Assembly: GCF_020880995.1 (NCBI RefSeq)
Contig: NZ_JAJISD010000001.1
Span: 186,001 to 250,000 of the forward strand
Source: Reyranella aquatilis
GTDB lineage: Bacteria; Pseudomonadota; Alphaproteobacteria; Reyranellales; Reyranellaceae
Direction of reading: 5' to 3'
DNA length: 64,000 bases
This document shows, piece after piece, positions 1 to 10,316 of this stretch; the stretch's first letter is position 1, and each line of letters begins with the position of its first letter. Made by a program: the position numbers and the translations under genes. The notes beneath the pieces are model-generated. The model made no database searches. It was not told where the DNA came from and saw nothing but the letters and a program-made list of their open reading frames with translations.

Positions 1-696
1 CGCCAGACGGATATCTATAACGTCCAGCCCTGGGCCTCGCCGCTCATCCAGCAGAGTTCGGGTACGCAGGTGGTTTCCGAGCTATCGGAAACGATTCTCT
101 GGGATACCCGCGACGTGCGCCTGAACACGACCAAGGGCTTCCTGGTGCGCAACACCATCGCGGTCGCCGGCGCAATCGGCACCGAGCAGTATCTGCGCAC
201 CACGGCCGACGCGGTCTATTACAAGTCGCTCTTCGAGGACTTCGTCTGGTCGATCGGCGGCTCGGCCGGCCTGGTGGCGCCCTACAACGGCTCCTACATC
301 CGCCTGAACAACCTGTTCTTCATCGGCGGCGACACGATGCGCGGCTTCTCGGTCGGCGGTATCGGCCCCCGCGATGCCAACACCACCGACTCGCTGGGCG
401 GCCAGTACTATTACACCGGCACCACCGAGCTGTCCTATCCGCTGCCTCTGGTTCCCAAGGAAGTCGGCCTCCTGGGCAAGGCGTTCGTCGACGTGGGGTC
501 GCTCTGGGGCGTCCAGGCGCAGAGTTATGCCGCCACGTCGGTGCTGACCTCCCAGTTGATGCGTATCTCGACCGGCGTCGGCGTCCAGTGGGTGTCGCCC
601 TTCGGCCCGATCCGAATCGATTACGCAGTGCCGCTCCAGTACGAGTCGTGGGACAAGCAGCAGGCGATCCGCTTCAGCTTCGGTACACGCTTCTAG
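1..696 (+). CDS. bamA: BamA outer-membrane assembly factor, C-terminal part (truncated by window start)
   Basis: The reading frame is open from the first base and ends at TAG 694-696, giving about 231 C-terminal residues. This is the beta-barrel of the Omp85 protein that folds and inserts outer-membrane proteins as core of the BAM complex. The diagnostic loop-6 motif MRGFSVGGIGPRD is present, as is a terminal barrel strand ending FSFGTRF with the C-terminal phenylalanine typical of outer-membrane proteins. The POTRA domains would lie upstream of the window. fabZ follows after 21 bases, so the two are probably cotranscribed. Usually lpxD lies between them; here it is missing. Confidence 0.95.
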   Translation, partial: RQTDIYNVQPWASPLIQQSSGTQVVSELSETILWDTRDVRLNTTKGFLVRNTIAVAGAIGTEQYLRTTADAVYYKSLFEDFVWSIGGSAGLVAPYNGSYIRLNNLFFIGGDTMRGFSVGGIGPRDANTTDSLGGQYYYTGTTELSYPLPLVPKEVGLLGKAFVDVGSLWGVQAQSYAATSVLTSQLMRISTGVGVQWVSPFGPIRIDYAVPLQYESWDKQQAIRFSFGTRF

Positions 697-717
697 GCGG
701 CACAAGAGGCCAAGGTC

Positions 718-1194
718 ATGAACGCCCACACCGAGAATGCCAGCAGCGTTACGGCGACATCCGTCGACATAAAGCGCATCCTGCAGATGATTCCGCATCG
801 CTACCCGATGCTGATGGTCGACAGGGTCGTCGACATGCAGCTCGACCAGAGCGCCGTGGGCATCAAGAACGTCAGCATCAACGAGCCATTCTTCCAGGGT
901 CACTTTCCCTCCGAGCCGGTGATGCCCGGGGTTCTGGTCGTCGAAGCGATGGCCCAGACGGCCTGCGTGCTCGTGGTCTCCACCTTCGGTTCCGATTCCG
1001 AGGGCAAGCTGGTCTACTTCATGTCGATCGACGGGGTGCGCTTCCGCCGGCCCGTCGTGCCGGGCGACAGGCTCGAACTGCACGTGCAGAAGATCCAGAG
1101 CCGCGCCAATGTCTGGAAGTTTTCCGGCAAAGCGATGGTCGACGGCAAGGTTGCCGCCGAGGCGACCTTCGCCGCGATGATCCGCGACCGCTAG
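718..1194 (+). CDS. fabZ: 3-hydroxyacyl-[acyl-carrier-protein] dehydratase FabZ
   Basis: This 158-residue cytoplasmic protein dehydrates (3R)-hydroxyacyl-ACP to trans-2-enoyl-ACP in type II fatty acid synthesis. The hot-dog fold signature is clear: [12 protein letters not shown] near residues 26-37, catalytic His62 in [11 protein letters not shown] and catalytic Glu76 in EAMAQ. Length is normal for FabZ. The ATG at 718 is 21 bases after the bamA stop. In most Gram-negative genomes fabZ is flanked by lpxD and lpxA; here the neighbours are bamA and a glyoxalase, so the lipid A context is lost while the bamA link is kept. Confidence 0.96.
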   Translation: MNAHTENASSVTATSVDIKRILQMIPHRYPMLMVDRVVDMQLDQSAVGIKNVSINEPFFQGHFPSEPVMPGVLVVEAMAQTACVLVVSTFGSDSEGKLVYFMSIDGVRFRRPVVPGDRLELHVQKIQSRANVWKFSGKAMVDGKVAAEATFAAMIRDR

Positions 1195-1217
1195 CCCGCT
1201 GACGACAAGGGAGAGGG

Positions 1218-1628
1218 ATGATGCCCGAGGCCGCCAACTATCGCATGCTGCACACGATGATCCGCGTTCGGGATCTCGACAAGTCACTGGCCTTCTATAC
1301 CGGTCCGATGGGCATGAAGCTGCTGCGCAAGCGCGATGTGCCGGACGGCAAGTACAGTCTCGCCTTCGTCGGCTACGGCGACGAGCCCGAGCACTGTGTC
1401 GTCGAGCTTACCTACAACTGGGACCAGGAAAAGCCCTACGAGCTGGGCACCGGCTTCGGCCATCTCGCGATCGGCGTGCCCGACGCCTACAAGCTGTGCG
1501 AGGAAGTCACCAAGGCCGGTGGCAAGGTCACGCGCCCGGCCGGTCCGGTGAAGTTCGGCACGACCGTGATCGCGTTCGTCGAGGATCCTGACGGCTACAA
1601 GATCGAGCTGATCGAACGGAAGGGCTGA
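1218..1628 (+). CDS. gloA: Lactoylglutathione lyase (glyoxalase I)
   Basis: This 136-residue protein converts the hemithioacetal of methylglyoxal and glutathione to S-lactoylglutathione. The two half-domains of the VOC fold each supply metal ligands: His12 and Glu63 in the first, His82 and Glu130 in the second, matching the GloA pattern. A GGGAGAGGG Shine-Dalgarno lies just before the start; ATG 1218 is followed by a second in-frame ATG at 1221, and either could be used. It occupies the position after fabZ where lpxA is normally found. Typical glyoxalase I length. Confidence 0.93.
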   Translation: MMPEAANYRMLHTMIRVRDLDKSLAFYTGPMGMKLLRKRDVPDGKYSLAFVGYGDEPEHCVVELTYNWDQEKPYELGTGFGHLAIGVPDAYKLCEEVTKAGGKVTRPAGPVKFGTTVIAFVEDPDGYKIELIERKG

Positions 1629-1736
1629 TCGGGCTGAGCTTCGCTCAGCCTGGGGAGCGGCAGGGCATTGCCCTCTGCAATGTCCGGAAGCGCCGACGGC
1701 AGAACGACCACCCGAGGCACGAGCCCCGCAACGAAA

Positions 1737-1758
1737 AAGGCCCGCGATCGCGGGCCTT
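1737..1758 (-). terminator. Rho-independent terminator of the minus-strand small gene
   Basis: A perfect 22-base palindrome of 11-bp arms (AAGGCCCGCGA and its complement). Read on the minus strand it is followed by a run of T (TTTTTCG), as expected for an intrinsic terminator of the gene ending at 1780. Read on the plus strand the following sequence CATTCGTTC is less T-rich, so termination of gloA transcripts here is possible but weaker. Confidence 0.8.
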
Positions 1759-1779
1759 CATTCGTTCAGGCCCTTCGGC

Positions 1780-1989
1780 CTAGAAGAACCGCCAGTTCGA
1801 GACGATCAGGCCCAGCAGCGCGCCGGTCGCCCCCGTAATGACGACGAACAGCCAGGTCCGCAGGCCCGTCGGGCGAAAGTTGTCGTTCGCCGCAGGACCA
1901 AGCCGCACGATCCGCTGCTTGGTCCTCGGTGTCTGGACGGCCGCCCAGGATGTTTCCCCCCGGTGCGGCCCAAAAGATGATTTCACCAT
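1780..1989 (-). CDS. Small hypothetical membrane protein downstream of citrate synthase
   Basis: A 69-residue protein I do not recognise. The N-terminal half is polar and basic with a Lys/Arg-rich stretch near residue 24. The C-terminal third (about residues 44-65) is one hydrophobic helix with a GATGALLG glycine pattern, suggesting a single-pass inner-membrane protein with the N-terminus in the cytoplasm. A GGGAGGGA ribosome-binding site precedes the ATG. It starts 24 bases after the gltA stop on the same strand and is followed by a strong terminator at 1737-1758, which supports a real gene at the end of the gltA transcript. Confidence 0.65.
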   Translation of the reverse strand: MVKSSFGPHRGETSWAAVQTPRTKQRIVRLGPAANDNFRPTGLRTWLFVVITGATGALLGLIVSNWRFF

Positions 1990-2013
1990 GTCGCTTCCCT
2001 CCCGGAGAGCGAA

Positions 2014-3312
2014 CTAGCCCCGCATGTGGAGCGGCTTGTAGGGACGCTCGGTCTGGCCGTTGTAGAGCTGACGCGGACGGCCGATCTTCTGATCGGGATC
2101 CTCGATCATCTCGTTCCACTGCGAAATCCAGCCGACCGTGCGCGCCACCGCGAAGAGAACGGTGAACATCGAGGTCGGGATGCCGATCGCGCGGAAAATA
2201 ATGCCCGAGTAGAAGTCGACGTTCGGATAGAGCTTCTTGGAGACGAAGTAGTCGTCCTTGAGAGCGATCTGCTCCATTTCCATGGCCAGCTCGAGCAGCG
2301 GGTCATGCGTGATGCCAAGCGAGGTAAGCACCTCGTGGCAGGTCTGGCGCATCACCTTGGCGCGCGGATCGTAGTTCTTGTAGACGCGATGGCCGAAGCC
2401 CATCAGGCGGGTGTGGTCGGCCTTGTCCTTTACGCGGGACAGGAAGCCCGGGATGTTCTGCTTGCCGCCGATCTCGTGCAGCATGTTGATGACGGCTTCG
2501 TTCGCGCCGCCATGGCTCGGGCCCCACAGCGAGGCGATGCCGGCGGCGATGCAGGCGAACGGGTTGGCGCCCGACGAGCCCGCGAGGCGGACCGTCGAGG
2601 TCGAGGCGTTCTGTTCGTGGTCGGCATGGAGCATGAGGATGCGGTCCATCGCCTTCTCGACGATCGGGTTCACCTCGTACTCCTCGGCCGGGACCGAGAA
2701 CATCATGCGCAGGAAGTTGGCGGCGTAGGACAGGTCGTTACGCGGATACACGAACGGCTGGCCGACCGAATACTTATAGGCCATCGCCGCGATCGTCGGC
2801 ATCTTGGCGACCAGACGGTACGACGCGACCATGCGCTGGTGCGGATCGTGGATGTCGAGCGAGTCGTGATAGAAGGCGGAGAGGGCGCCGACGACGCCGC
2901 AGCAGATCGCCATCGGATGGGCGTCGCGACGGAAGCCGCGATAGAACTGGCTGAGCTGCTCGTGGACCATCGTGTGGTTCGTGATGTCCTTCACGAACTT
3001 GTCCTTCTGGGCCTTGTTCGGCAGTTCGCCCTTCATCAGCAGATAGGCGACTTCCATGAAGTCGCTCTGCTCGGCCAGCTCCGAGATGTTGTAGCCGCGA
3101 TGGAGCAGGAGGCCTTCGTCGCCGTCGATGTAGGTTATCTTCGAACCGCACGATCCGGTCGAGGTGAAGCCCGGATCGTAGGTGAACATCCCGGAATCGC
3201 CATAGAACTTGCGGACATCGACCAGACGCGGCCCCATGGTGCCGTGGATGATCGGCATCTCATAGGTCTTGCCGGTTTCGTTGTCGGTAAGCGTCGCGGT
3301 CGATTTGGCCAT
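2014..3312 (-). CDS. gltA: Citrate synthase, type II
   Basis: A 432-residue enzyme condensing acetyl-CoA and oxaloacetate to citrate at entry to the TCA cycle. The catalytic triad is His267 ([10 protein letters not shown]), His308 ([13 protein letters not shown]) and Asp366 (YPNVDFYSG). Length and the N-terminal beta domain fit the hexameric, NADH-sensitive Gram-negative type. I chose ATG 3312 ([20 protein letters not shown]); the frame stays open upstream to 3417 but that extension is proline/arginine-rich and unlike the family. In alphaproteobacteria gltA commonly lies between the lpx cluster and gltX, as it nearly does here. Confidence 0.97.
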   Translation of the reverse strand: MAKSTATLTDNETGKTYEMPIIHGTMGPRLVDVRKFYGDSGMFTYDPGFTSTGSCGSKITYIDGDEGLLLHRGYNISELAEQSDFMEVAYLLMKGELPNKAQKDKFVKDITNHTMVHEQLSQFYRGFRRDAHPMAICCGVVGALSAFYHDSLDIHDPHQRMVASYRLVAKMPTIAAMAYKYSVGQPFVYPRNDLSYAANFLRMMFSVPAEEYEVNPIVEKAMDRILMLHADHEQNASTSTVRLAGSSGANPFACIAAGIASLWGPSHGGANEAVINMLHEIGGKQNIPGFLSRVKDKADHTRLMGFGHRVYKNYDPRAKVMRQTCHEVLTSLGITHDPLLELAMEMEQIALKDDYFVSKKLYPNVDFYSGIIFRAIGIPTSMFTVLFAVARTVGWISQWNEMIEDPDQKIGRPRQLYNGQTERPYKPLHMRG

Positions 3313-3433
3313 GGGATGAACTCTTTCGCAGGCTCGATTCGGGCAAGGCGCGTGCGCCCCGCGGGGCGCCGTTCGCCGGTTCGGCCGCACCCTAACAAGC
3401 CCCCAAAGAAGGCGCAATTGTGCAGCGGGGCCG

Positions 3434-4333
3434 CTATTTCGCGAGGCGTAGAAAGGGCGCCAAACGGCCGTCGAGAAGGGCGAGCGCGAGCCCGATCAGC
3501 ACCATGCCGGCAAACTGTTGCGGTTCCAGCCGTTCGCCCAGGACGAGGGCTCCGAGTCCGATGGCCGTCACAGGGATCAGGAACGTCACCAGCAGCAGGT
3601 TAGTCGGCCCGGCCACTGCAAGTATTCGGAAATACAGGACATATGCGAGCGCGGTCGATAGCAGCGCGAGGGCTGCCAGAGCCGCCCATGTCACGAGCGA
3701 AGGAGGCGCGGCCAATTCCCAGGGGCGGTCGACCACCAGCATGATCGGCAGAATCAACATGGCACTCGCCGTGACCTGGCCGGCAGCGGCTTCGAGCGGC
3801 GCCACGCCCATTCTTCCGAAGCGTCGTCCATAGACGCCGGCGAAGGCATAGGAGAGTGCAGCGCCCAGGCAGGCGACTTGGCCGACGACCCCCGGAGTGG
3901 CGATGGCAGCCCGAGCGCCCATGAGCACCGCGACGCCGACGATGCCGAGCAGCAGCGCTCCGAATTTGACGCCCCCGACCCGTTCATCCCGCGTAATGAA
4001 GTGCGCGACCAAGAGCGTGAACAGAGGTGTCGTCGCATTCAGGATCGAGGCGAGGCCGGAGGCGATCTGGGTCTGGCCCCAGAAGATCAGGCCGAAGGGT
4101 ACGAGGTTGTTCATCAGGCCCATCGCCGCGAAGCTGCGCCACGGCGTGCCGGCCCGGAACAGTTCCTTGCCCGCAATGGCGAGGACCACGTTGAGCGCGA
4201 CGGCTGCGAAGGCCACGCGGCAGAAAACGACCGACAGCGGCGGCAGCTCGGCCAATGCTACCTTGGCAAAGAAGAACGAGCCGCCCCACAGGACGGACAG
4301 TGACAACAACCAGATCCATATCCGCAGGCTCAT
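3434..4333 (-). CDS. EamA-family (DMT) transporter
   Basis: A 299-residue integral membrane protein with about ten hydrophobic helices in two repeated EamA halves (roughly residues 5-140 and 150-290). The first helix carries the [14 protein letters not shown] pattern and the second half ends with [20 protein letters not shown], both typical of drug/metabolite exporters such as RhaT and YdcZ relatives. The substrate cannot be read from the sequence. It lies between glnS and gltA on the same strand, 82 bases from the glnS stop, and is not part of the usual conserved block. Confidence 0.9.
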   Translation of the reverse strand: MSLRIWIWLLSLSVLWGGSFFFAKVALAELPPLSVVFCRVAFAAVALNVVLAIAGKELFRAGTPWRSFAAMGLMNNLVPFGLIFWGQTQIASGLASILNATTPLFTLLVAHFITRDERVGGVKFGALLLGIVGVAVLMGARAAIATPGVVGQVACLGAALSYAFAGVYGRRFGRMGVAPLEAAAGQVTASAMLILPIMLVVDRPWELAAPPSLVTWAALAALALLSTALAYVLYFRILAVAGPTNLLLVTFLIPVTAIGLGALVLGERLEPQQFAGMVLIGLALALLDGRLAPFLRLAK

Positions 4334-4415
4334 GACGGCAGCCTGCCGGTTGGAGGGCGGCCGATCTATCCGGCGGCCGCCGGCAATCGCGTCCTGTGTC
4401 GGGGGATTGCTACTC

Positions 4416-6113
4416 CTAGCCCTGGACCTGAACCTTTGCCCAAGTGTCCCGCAGCTCGATCGTGCGGTTGAATACCAGAGAATTCGGCCGGCTCGCGAGG
4501 TCGGCGCAGAAATAGCCGAGCCGCTCGAACTGCACGGCTTGCCCTGCAGCCGCCTCGGTCAATGAGGGCTCCACCAGCGCGCCCGACAGGACTTCGAGCG
4601 AGGCAGGATTGAGGTCGGCGTCGAGATCGCCACCGGCGCCCGGGTCGGGGCGGTTGAAGAGCGTGCTGTAGAGTCGGACTTCGGCGGGAAGTGCATCGCG
4701 GGCGGACACCCAGTGCAGGGTGGCCTTGACCTTTCGGCCGTCCGGCGCGTCGCCACCCCGGCTCGCCGGATCGTAGGTGCAGCGCAGTTCCACCACGTTG
4801 CCGTCGGCGTCCTTGATCACTTCGCGGCAGGTTACGAGATAGGCGTAGCGCAGCCTGACTTCCCGCCCGACCGCCAGCCGGAAGAACTTGTTCGAGGGAT
4901 TCTCCATGAAGTCGTCGCGCTCGACGAAGACTTCCCTGCGGAAGCGAAGGGTGCGCGTGCCGGCGCCCGGGTCTCCCGGGTGATTGACGGCCTCCAGCTC
5001 TTCGACGTGGCCTTCGGGAAAGTTCTCGATCACGAGCTTGAGCGGCCGCAGGACCGCCATGCGCCGCTGCGCTGCTCGATTGAGATGGTCGCGGATCGAG
5101 TGATCCAACATGGCGATATCGACGACGCTGTTGGCCTTGGACATGCCGATGCGCCGAACGAAGTCGCGGATCGCCTCCGGCGGAACGCCGCGACGGCGCA
5201 GGCCTGCCAGCGTCGGCATGCGCGGGTCGTCCCAGCCGCTCACGATGCCGCGCCGTACCAGATCCGTCAGGTGCCGCTTGGACAGGACGGTGTAGCCGAT
5301 ATTGAGGCGGGCGAATTCGGTCTGGCGCGGACGCGCCGGCACCGGCAGGTGGTCGAGGAACCAGTCGTAGAGCGGACGATGGTCCGCGAACTCCAGGGTG
5401 CAAAGGGAGTGGGTGACATGTTCCAGGGCGTCGGACTGGCCATGTGCGAAATCATAGGTCGGGTAGATGCACCACTCCGTCCCGGTGCGCGGGTGAGTCG
5501 CGTGCAGGATGCGATACAGGACGGGGTCACGCAGGTTCATGTTGCCGGACGCAAGGTCGATCTTTGCGCGCAGCACACAGGCGCCGTTGGGGAACTTGCC
5601 GGCGCGCATGTCGCGAAACAGGCCGAGATTGGTCTCGACCGAGCGGTCGCGATCCGGCGAGGCGCGGCCCGGTTCGGTCAGCGTGCCGCGCATGGCTCGC
5701 ATCTCGTCGGGCGGCGTGTCGTCGACATAGGCGAGGCCGGCGCGGATGAGATGCTCGGCCCAGTCGTACAAAGTCTGGAAATAGTCCGACGCATGGTACA
5801 GATGCTCGCCCCAGTCGAAGCCAAGCCAGCGTACGTCCCGCTTGATGGCGTCGATGTATTCCTGCTCCTCCTTCACCGGATTGGTGTCGTCGAAGCGAAG
5901 GTGGCAGCGGCCGCCATATTCCGTCGCCAGTCCGAAATTCAGGCAGATGGACTTTGCGTGGCCGAGATGCAGATAGCCGTTCGGTTCGGGTGGAAAGCGC
6001 GTGACGAGGCTCTCCACTTGTCCCCGGGCGAGATCGGCCTGAACCATGTCACGAATGAAATCCCGGGTCTCTTCGTTCCCAGTGGCCTCGAGCATCGGCT
6101 TCTTGTCATCCAT
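4416..6113 (-). CDS. glnS: Glutaminyl-tRNA synthetase
   Basis: A 565-residue class I synthetase charging tRNA-Gln directly. The HIGH element is HLGH at residues 49-52 in [16 protein letters not shown]; the KMSKS equivalent is VLSKR near residue 274. The C-terminal anticodon-binding barrels are complete, ending in the GlnRS-type KVQ region. Length matches E. coli GlnS (about 554). The ATG at 6113 is preceded by GGAGG at an 11-base spacing. It is immediately downstream of gltX. Most alphaproteobacteria lack GlnRS and use GatCAB, so this is probably an acquired gene. Confidence 0.95.
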   Translation of the reverse strand: MDDKKPMLEATGNEETRDFIRDMVQADLARGQVESLVTRFPPEPNGYLHLGHAKSICLNFGLATEYGGRCHLRFDDTNPVKEEQEYIDAIKRDVRWLGFDWGEHLYHASDYFQTLYDWAEHLIRAGLAYVDDTPPDEMRAMRGTLTEPGRASPDRDRSVETNLGLFRDMRAGKFPNGACVLRAKIDLASGNMNLRDPVLYRILHATHPRTGTEWCIYPTYDFAHGQSDALEHVTHSLCTLEFADHRPLYDWFLDHLPVPARPRQTEFARLNIGYTVLSKRHLTDLVRRGIVSGWDDPRMPTLAGLRRRGVPPEAIRDFVRRIGMSKANSVVDIAMLDHSIRDHLNRAAQRRMAVLRPLKLVIENFPEGHVEELEAVNHPGDPGAGTRTLRFRREVFVERDDFMENPSNKFFRLAVGREVRLRYAYLVTCREVIKDADGNVVELRCTYDPASRGGDAPDGRKVKATLHWVSARDALPAEVRLYSTLFNRPDPGAGGDLDADLNPASLEVLSGALVEPSLTEAAAGQAVQFERLGYFCADLASRPNSLVFNRTIELRDTWAKVQVQG

Positions 6114-6171
6114 CTCTCAGTCAACCTCCACGCAGGCGCGTGCACGAACAAGCCAAACGTAACATGGCCGG

Positions 6172-7578
6172 CTATGCAGCTGCCGCCAGCAATCGCACCT
6201 TGGTCTCGGCGGGCCCCAGCACCGCCAGCACTTCGAAGATGCCGGGCGAAGCGATCGAGCCGGTCAGCGCAACTCGGAGCGGCTGGGCGACCTGGCCGAG
6301 CTTCAGCCCGTTCGCTTCGGCGAACTTGCGCACGGCTTCTTCGATCGCCTTTTCGTTCCAGTCGCTCGCCACCGGCTCCAGTGCGGGCGCGAGCTTGGCC
6401 ATGACGGTACGGGCGTCGGGAGTCAGTATGCCGAGCGCCTTCTCATCGGAGATCGGCGGCGCGCCGGCGCGTGCGTAGAAAGCAAGATTGTCTGCGAGTT
6501 CGACCAACGTGCGTGCCCGCGGCTTCACGCCGTTCAGGCCGCGCGCGATGCGCTCGCGGCCCGCATCGTCGACCTTGCCGCCGATCTTTTCCTCGATGCG
6601 CGGCAGGACCAGCGGAAGGAGTTCAGCATCCGGTGTCTCGCGCAGGTAGTGCGCATTGAGGTTGGTAAGCTTCGCCATGTCGAAGCGCGAGGCCGACCGG
6701 CCGACGCCAGCCAGGTCGAACCATTCGATCGCCTGCTCGGTCGAGATGATCTCGTCATCGCCGTGGCCCCAGCCCAGCCGCAGCAGGTAGTTGCGCAGTG
6801 CCGCCGGCAGGAAGCCCATGTCGCGATAGGCATCGACGCCGAGCGCGCCGTGGCGCTTGGAAAGCTTGGCTCCATCCGGTCCGTGGATGAGCGGAATGTG
6901 GGCATAGACCGGCTCTGGCCAGCCCATAGCCTTGATGATCTGGAGCTGGCGGAACGCGTTGTTCAGGTGATCGTCGCCGCGAATGACGTGGGTGACGCCC
7001 ATGTCGTGATCGTCGACGACCACGGCCAGCATGTAGGTCGGCGTGCCGTCGGCGCGCAGCAGGATCATGTCGTCGAGCTGGGCGTTCTCGACCGTGACCT
7101 CGCCCTGCACCGCGTCCTTGATGACGGTCTGGCCGGTCTGGGGAGCCTTCAGGCGCACCACCGGCTTGACGTCGGCCGGGGCGTCCTTGGGATCGCGGTC
7201 GCGCCAGCGGCCGTCGTAGCGCATCGGCTTGCCGGCGGCCTTCTGGGCGGCCCGCATCTCGTCGAGCTCCTGCGGCGAGGCATAGCAATAATAGGCATGG
7301 CCCTTGGCCAGCATGTCGAGCGCGACCTCGGCGTGACGGGCGGCGCGCGAAAACTGGTAGGTGACCTCGTCGTCCCACGGCAGGCCGAGCCACGACAGGC
7401 CGTCCAGAATCGCGGCGATCGCGGGCTCCGTCGAGCGGGCGCGGTCGGTGTCCTCGATGCGCAACAGGTACTTGCCGCCGTGGTGTTTGGCGAACAGCCA
7501 GTTGAACAGGGCTGTGCGGGCGCCGCCGATGTGCAGGTAGCCGGTGGGCGAGGGGGCGAAGCGGGTTACGACGGTCAT
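6172..7578 (-). CDS. gltX: Glutamyl-tRNA synthetase
   Basis: A 468-residue class I synthetase for Glu-tRNA, used for translation and for 5-aminolevulinate synthesis. HIGH is HIGG at residues 16-19 in [14 protein letters not shown], and KMSKS is KLSKRHG near residue 237. The C-terminal helical anticodon domain is complete. I chose ATG 7578 ([10 protein letters not shown]); an upstream TTG/GTG-type extension would add 14 non-conserved residues. glnS follows 58 bases downstream. Whether this GluRS still misacylates tRNA-Gln cannot be judged by eye. Confidence 0.96.
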   Translation of the reverse strand: MTVVTRFAPSPTGYLHIGGARTALFNWLFAKHHGGKYLLRIEDTDRARSTEPAIAAILDGLSWLGLPWDDEVTYQFSRAARHAEVALDMLAKGHAYYCYASPQELDEMRAAQKAAGKPMRYDGRWRDRDPKDAPADVKPVVRLKAPQTGQTVIKDAVQGEVTVENAQLDDMILLRADGTPTYMLAVVVDDHDMGVTHVIRGDDHLNNAFRQLQIIKAMGWPEPVYAHIPLIHGPDGAKLSKRHGALGVDAYRDMGFLPAALRNYLLRLGWGHGDDEIISTEQAIEWFDLAGVGRSASRFDMAKLTNLNAHYLRETPDAELLPLVLPRIEEKIGGKVDDAGRERIARGLNGVKPRARTLVELADNLAFYARAGAPPISDEKALGILTPDARTVMAKLAPALEPVASDWNEKAIEEAVRKFAEANGLKLGQVAQPLRVALTGSIASPGIFEVLAVLGPAETKVRLLAAAA

Positions 7579-7663
7579 CGGCCTGGGAGCGTATGCGGGG
7601 TGAGTGCGATTTCGCCGCAATTCGGGCTAAAAAGCGCGCCGTAGGTAGGCGAGCCTCCCAAAG

Positions 7664-9790
7664 GTGTCAAACCCGCGCGTCTGGATCCTGGAGCAGCTGG
7701 ACGCCGAGCGCGGCCGGTGGATGCTGTGGCTGCCCGTCGCGCTGGGACTGGGCATCGCTGTCTATTTCGAACTGCCGAGCGAACCGGCGCTCTGGGTGGG
7801 CCCTGCGCTGGCTGCCCTGTCGGTGGGCCTTGCCGTGCTGTCGCCGGCGGGCAGCCTGGCGCGGGCGCTCGCCATCGGCGCGGTTGCCGCCTCGACGGGT
7901 TTCGGCCTCGTCGCCTGGCGCACCGCGAGCCTCGCTGCTCCCACGCTCGCCCGGCCGCTGTTCAGCCTCAACGTCGAGGGCAGGGTGAGCGACATCCAGC
8001 GCCTGCCGGACGGTGTGCGCGTCGTGCTCGAGGCCGTGCGCCTCAGGGGCAATGGCGTGCCGCCGCCGGAGATGATGCCTACGAAGGTGCGCGTGACGCT
8101 GAGCCGGGGCGCGCCGCCACTCACCATCGGCGATCGCCTGCTGGTGCTGGCCAACCTGTCGCCGCCGGCGGGGCCCGCATCGCCTGGCGCCTTCGATTTC
8201 CAGAGAGTCGCCTGGTACCAGCAACTGGGCGCCGTGGGCTATGCGCTGGCGCCCGCCACGGTGATCGAACGCGGCAAGCCCGATGGGTTCGTGCGCACGC
8301 TCGACGCGCTGCGCGCCGATGTAGCCGCGCGCATCCTCGAGGTGCTACCCGGGCCCGCCGGCGGCGTGGTCGCCTCGCTGCTGGTCGGCGAGCAGACAGC
8401 CGTCGACAAGAACGTGGCGCAGGCGATGCGCGATTCCGGATTGGCGCACATCCTGTCGATCTCGGGCCTTCACATCGTCTTCGTCGTGGGGCTGGTGATG
8501 GGCATCGTGCGCTACGGCATCGCGCTCGTGCCGGCCCTGGCGCTGCGCATCGACGCCAAGAAGGTGGCGGCCGTTCTCGCGCTGATGGCGGCGCTGTTCT
8601 ACACCGCGCTTGCCGGCGCGCCGGTCCCGGCCCAGCGCGCCTGTGCGATGGCCGCTTTCGCGTTGCTGGCCATCCTGCTCGACCGCACGGCGCTGTCGCT
8701 GCGGCTTGTCGCCTGGTCGGCGGTGATCGTCCTCGTGATCGCGCCGGAATCGCTCACCGGCGCGTCTTTCCAGATGTCGTTCGCCGCCGTCGTCGCGCTG
8801 ATTGCCGGCTGGGAATCGGCCGCTCCCTTGCGTCGCCGCCTGCACGAGCGGGCCGAATTCTCGGACCATCGCTGGGCATGGCGCATCGGCGCGGCGCTCG
8901 CCGCAAGCCTGGTCACGACTCTGATCGCCTCGGTCGCCACGGGCGCCTTCGCCGCCTACCACTTCAACCGCCTCTCGCTGCTCGGCGTCGTCGCCAACCT
9001 CCTGGGCGTGCCGCTCACCGGCTTCTGGATCATGCCATGGGGCCTACTGGCGATGCTGCTCATGCCCTTCGGTCTGGAATCCTTGGCGCTGGTGCCGATG
9101 GGCTGGGGCGTCGAGGCGCTGAACGCTATCGCCTTCCATGTCGCGGCCTGGCCCGAGTCGGCCGTCCTCGTACCCTCGCTGCCCGGGGCCAGCCTGTGGC
9201 TGCTGACCGCCGGCGGCCTCTGGCTCTGCCTGTGGCGCCGGCGCTGGCGCTATGCCGGACTGCCCGTGGTGGCGATCGGCCTGTTGCTCGGCCCGCCGCC
9301 AGCGCCCGACCTGTTGATGAGCGAGGACGGCCGCGTACTCGGCCTGCGCGACGAGAAGGGCGTCGTCCACGTGGCCTCGGCGCGGACCGACCGGTTCGTG
9401 AGCGAGTCATGGGCACGGCGGCAGGGGCAGGAGGGGGCGAAGCGCTGGACCGTGAGCGCCGACGAGCAAGCCGCCGGGCTCGGTTGCAACACCGGCCTCT
9501 GCCGATGGCGCAAGGGGCCATGGCGCATCGCCATGGTGAGCGACGAGAAGCGCCTGGCCGAGGCCTGCGGCTCGGCCGACATCGTGCTCTCGACCGTCGA
9601 CGCCCAGGCGCGCTGCCGCGGCCCGCGGCTCGTCATCGACCGGCGCGATGCCTGGAAGGACGGCGCGCATGCGCTGTGGCTCGACGATCTCACGGTGAGG
9701 CGCGAGACCGCTAACGGCCGGCGCGGCGACCGGCCCTGGGTGCCAAACAGCTCGATGCGCCAGGGGGCGGTCAAGGCACCGGGTGCCTGA
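7664..9790 (+). CDS. comEC: ComEC/Rec2-family competence protein
   Basis: A 708-residue inner-membrane protein. The order is N-terminal helices with a DUF4131 domain (about residues 20-210), the Competence domain with the hallmark SGLAHILSISGLHI near 255-270 and multiple helices to about 530, then a soluble tail. The tail corresponds to the metallo-beta-lactamase region but shows no HxHxDH motif, as in many alphaproteobacterial homologues. It would form the channel for DNA uptake. The start is GTG 7664, 85 bases from the divergent gltX. The lipoprotein gene overlaps its last codons. Confidence 0.93.
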   Translation: MSNPRVWILEQLDAERGRWMLWLPVALGLGIAVYFELPSEPALWVGPALAALSVGLAVLSPAGSLARALAIGAVAASTGFGLVAWRTASLAAPTLARPLFSLNVEGRVSDIQRLPDGVRVVLEAVRLRGNGVPPPEMMPTKVRVTLSRGAPPLTIGDRLLVLANLSPPAGPASPGAFDFQRVAWYQQLGAVGYALAPATVIERGKPDGFVRTLDALRADVAARILEVLPGPAGGVVASLLVGEQTAVDKNVAQAMRDSGLAHILSISGLHIVFVVGLVMGIVRYGIALVPALALRIDAKKVAAVLALMAALFYTALAGAPVPAQRACAMAAFALLAILLDRTALSLRLVAWSAVIVLVIAPESLTGASFQMSFAAVVALIAGWESAAPLRRRLHERAEFSDHRWAWRIGAALAASLVTTLIASVATGAFAAYHFNRLSLLGVVANLLGVPLTGFWIMPWGLLAMLLMPFGLESLALVPMGWGVEALNAIAFHVAAWPESAVLVPSLPGASLWLLTAGGLWLCLWRRRWRYAGLPVVAIGLLLGPPPAPDLLMSEDGRVLGLRDEKGVVHVASARTDRFVSESWARRQGQEGAKRWTVSADEQAAGLGCNTGLCRWRKGPWRIAMVSDEKRLAEACGSADIVLSTVDAQARCRGPRLVIDRRDAWKDGAHALWLDDLTVRRETANGRRGDRPWVPNSSMRQGAVKAPGA

Positions 9791-10295
9791 CGTCATTTGC
9801 GTGTATTGGCAATCCAAGCACCCATGCGAGTTGTATCGGCAACGAAGGGGGAGACGAACGAAGTGGATCGTGATCTCGTCGGTGCTGCTGCTGGCGGCCT
9901 GCAATCCGGCAGAGCGGATGAGCTATCAGGTCAAGGGGGTGGGGACGGGCTACGATACGATCAAGGAAGACAAGATCCCGGGCGGGTTCCGTGCGCAGGG
10001 CGTCCACGACCCGAATGAACCGAAAGTCAGCGCCGATGAAGTGAAGTGGCGGACGCTCTATAACGGCCTGCAGAGTGCGCAGAACGCCGGCTACGACCTG
10101 ACCGTCTTCGCCGGCCCTGCATCATCCACCCTCACCATCACCCGCTCGTACAGCTTCGTCGAGGGACAGTATCCCGGCTTCGTCTACATCGTGCGCGGCT
10201 ACAAGTCGGACGGCGAGCATCCGGCCAGCGCCCGGCCGATCGCCGCGCTGATGGACGAAGCCAACCGGCGGGCATTTGCCGCGAAGAAGCCCTGA
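9783..10295 (+). CDS. Putative lipoprotein, function unknown
   Basis: Up to 170 residues, unrecognised. The mature part follows a basic n-region (RRGRRTKW), a hydrophobic IVISSVLLL and a lipobox LAAC with Cys40 (numbered from GTG 9783), so it should be a lipidated envelope protein. The start is uncertain: GTG 9783 overlaps the comEC end, while TTG 9831 gives a signal peptide of normal length; a purine-rich AAGGGGGAGA at 9845 points to initiation nearby, but no in-frame ATG follows. The mature domain has GVGTGYDTIKEDK and a C-terminal YPGFVYIVRGY strand. Confidence 0.7.
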   Translation: MPDVICVYWQSKHPCELYRQRRGRRTKWIVISSVLLLAACNPAERMSYQVKGVGTGYDTIKEDKIPGGFRAQGVHDPNEPKVSADEVKWRTLYNGLQSAQNAGYDLTVFAGPASSTLTITRSYSFVEGQYPGFVYIVRGYKSDGEHPASARPIAALMDEANRRAFAAKKP

Positions 10296-10316
10296 CCGCG
10301 GCGGACCGTTCCGCGA

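Noticed and set aside
4713-6404. Open frame of 563 codons on the plus strand
   Set aside because: Antisense to glnS and the gltX end, without any domain.
9797-10018. Alternative 73-codon frame beginning ATG 9797
   Set aside because: It competes with the lipoprotein frame, which has a clean lipobox and longer coherent protein; the ATG frame gives no recognisable protein.
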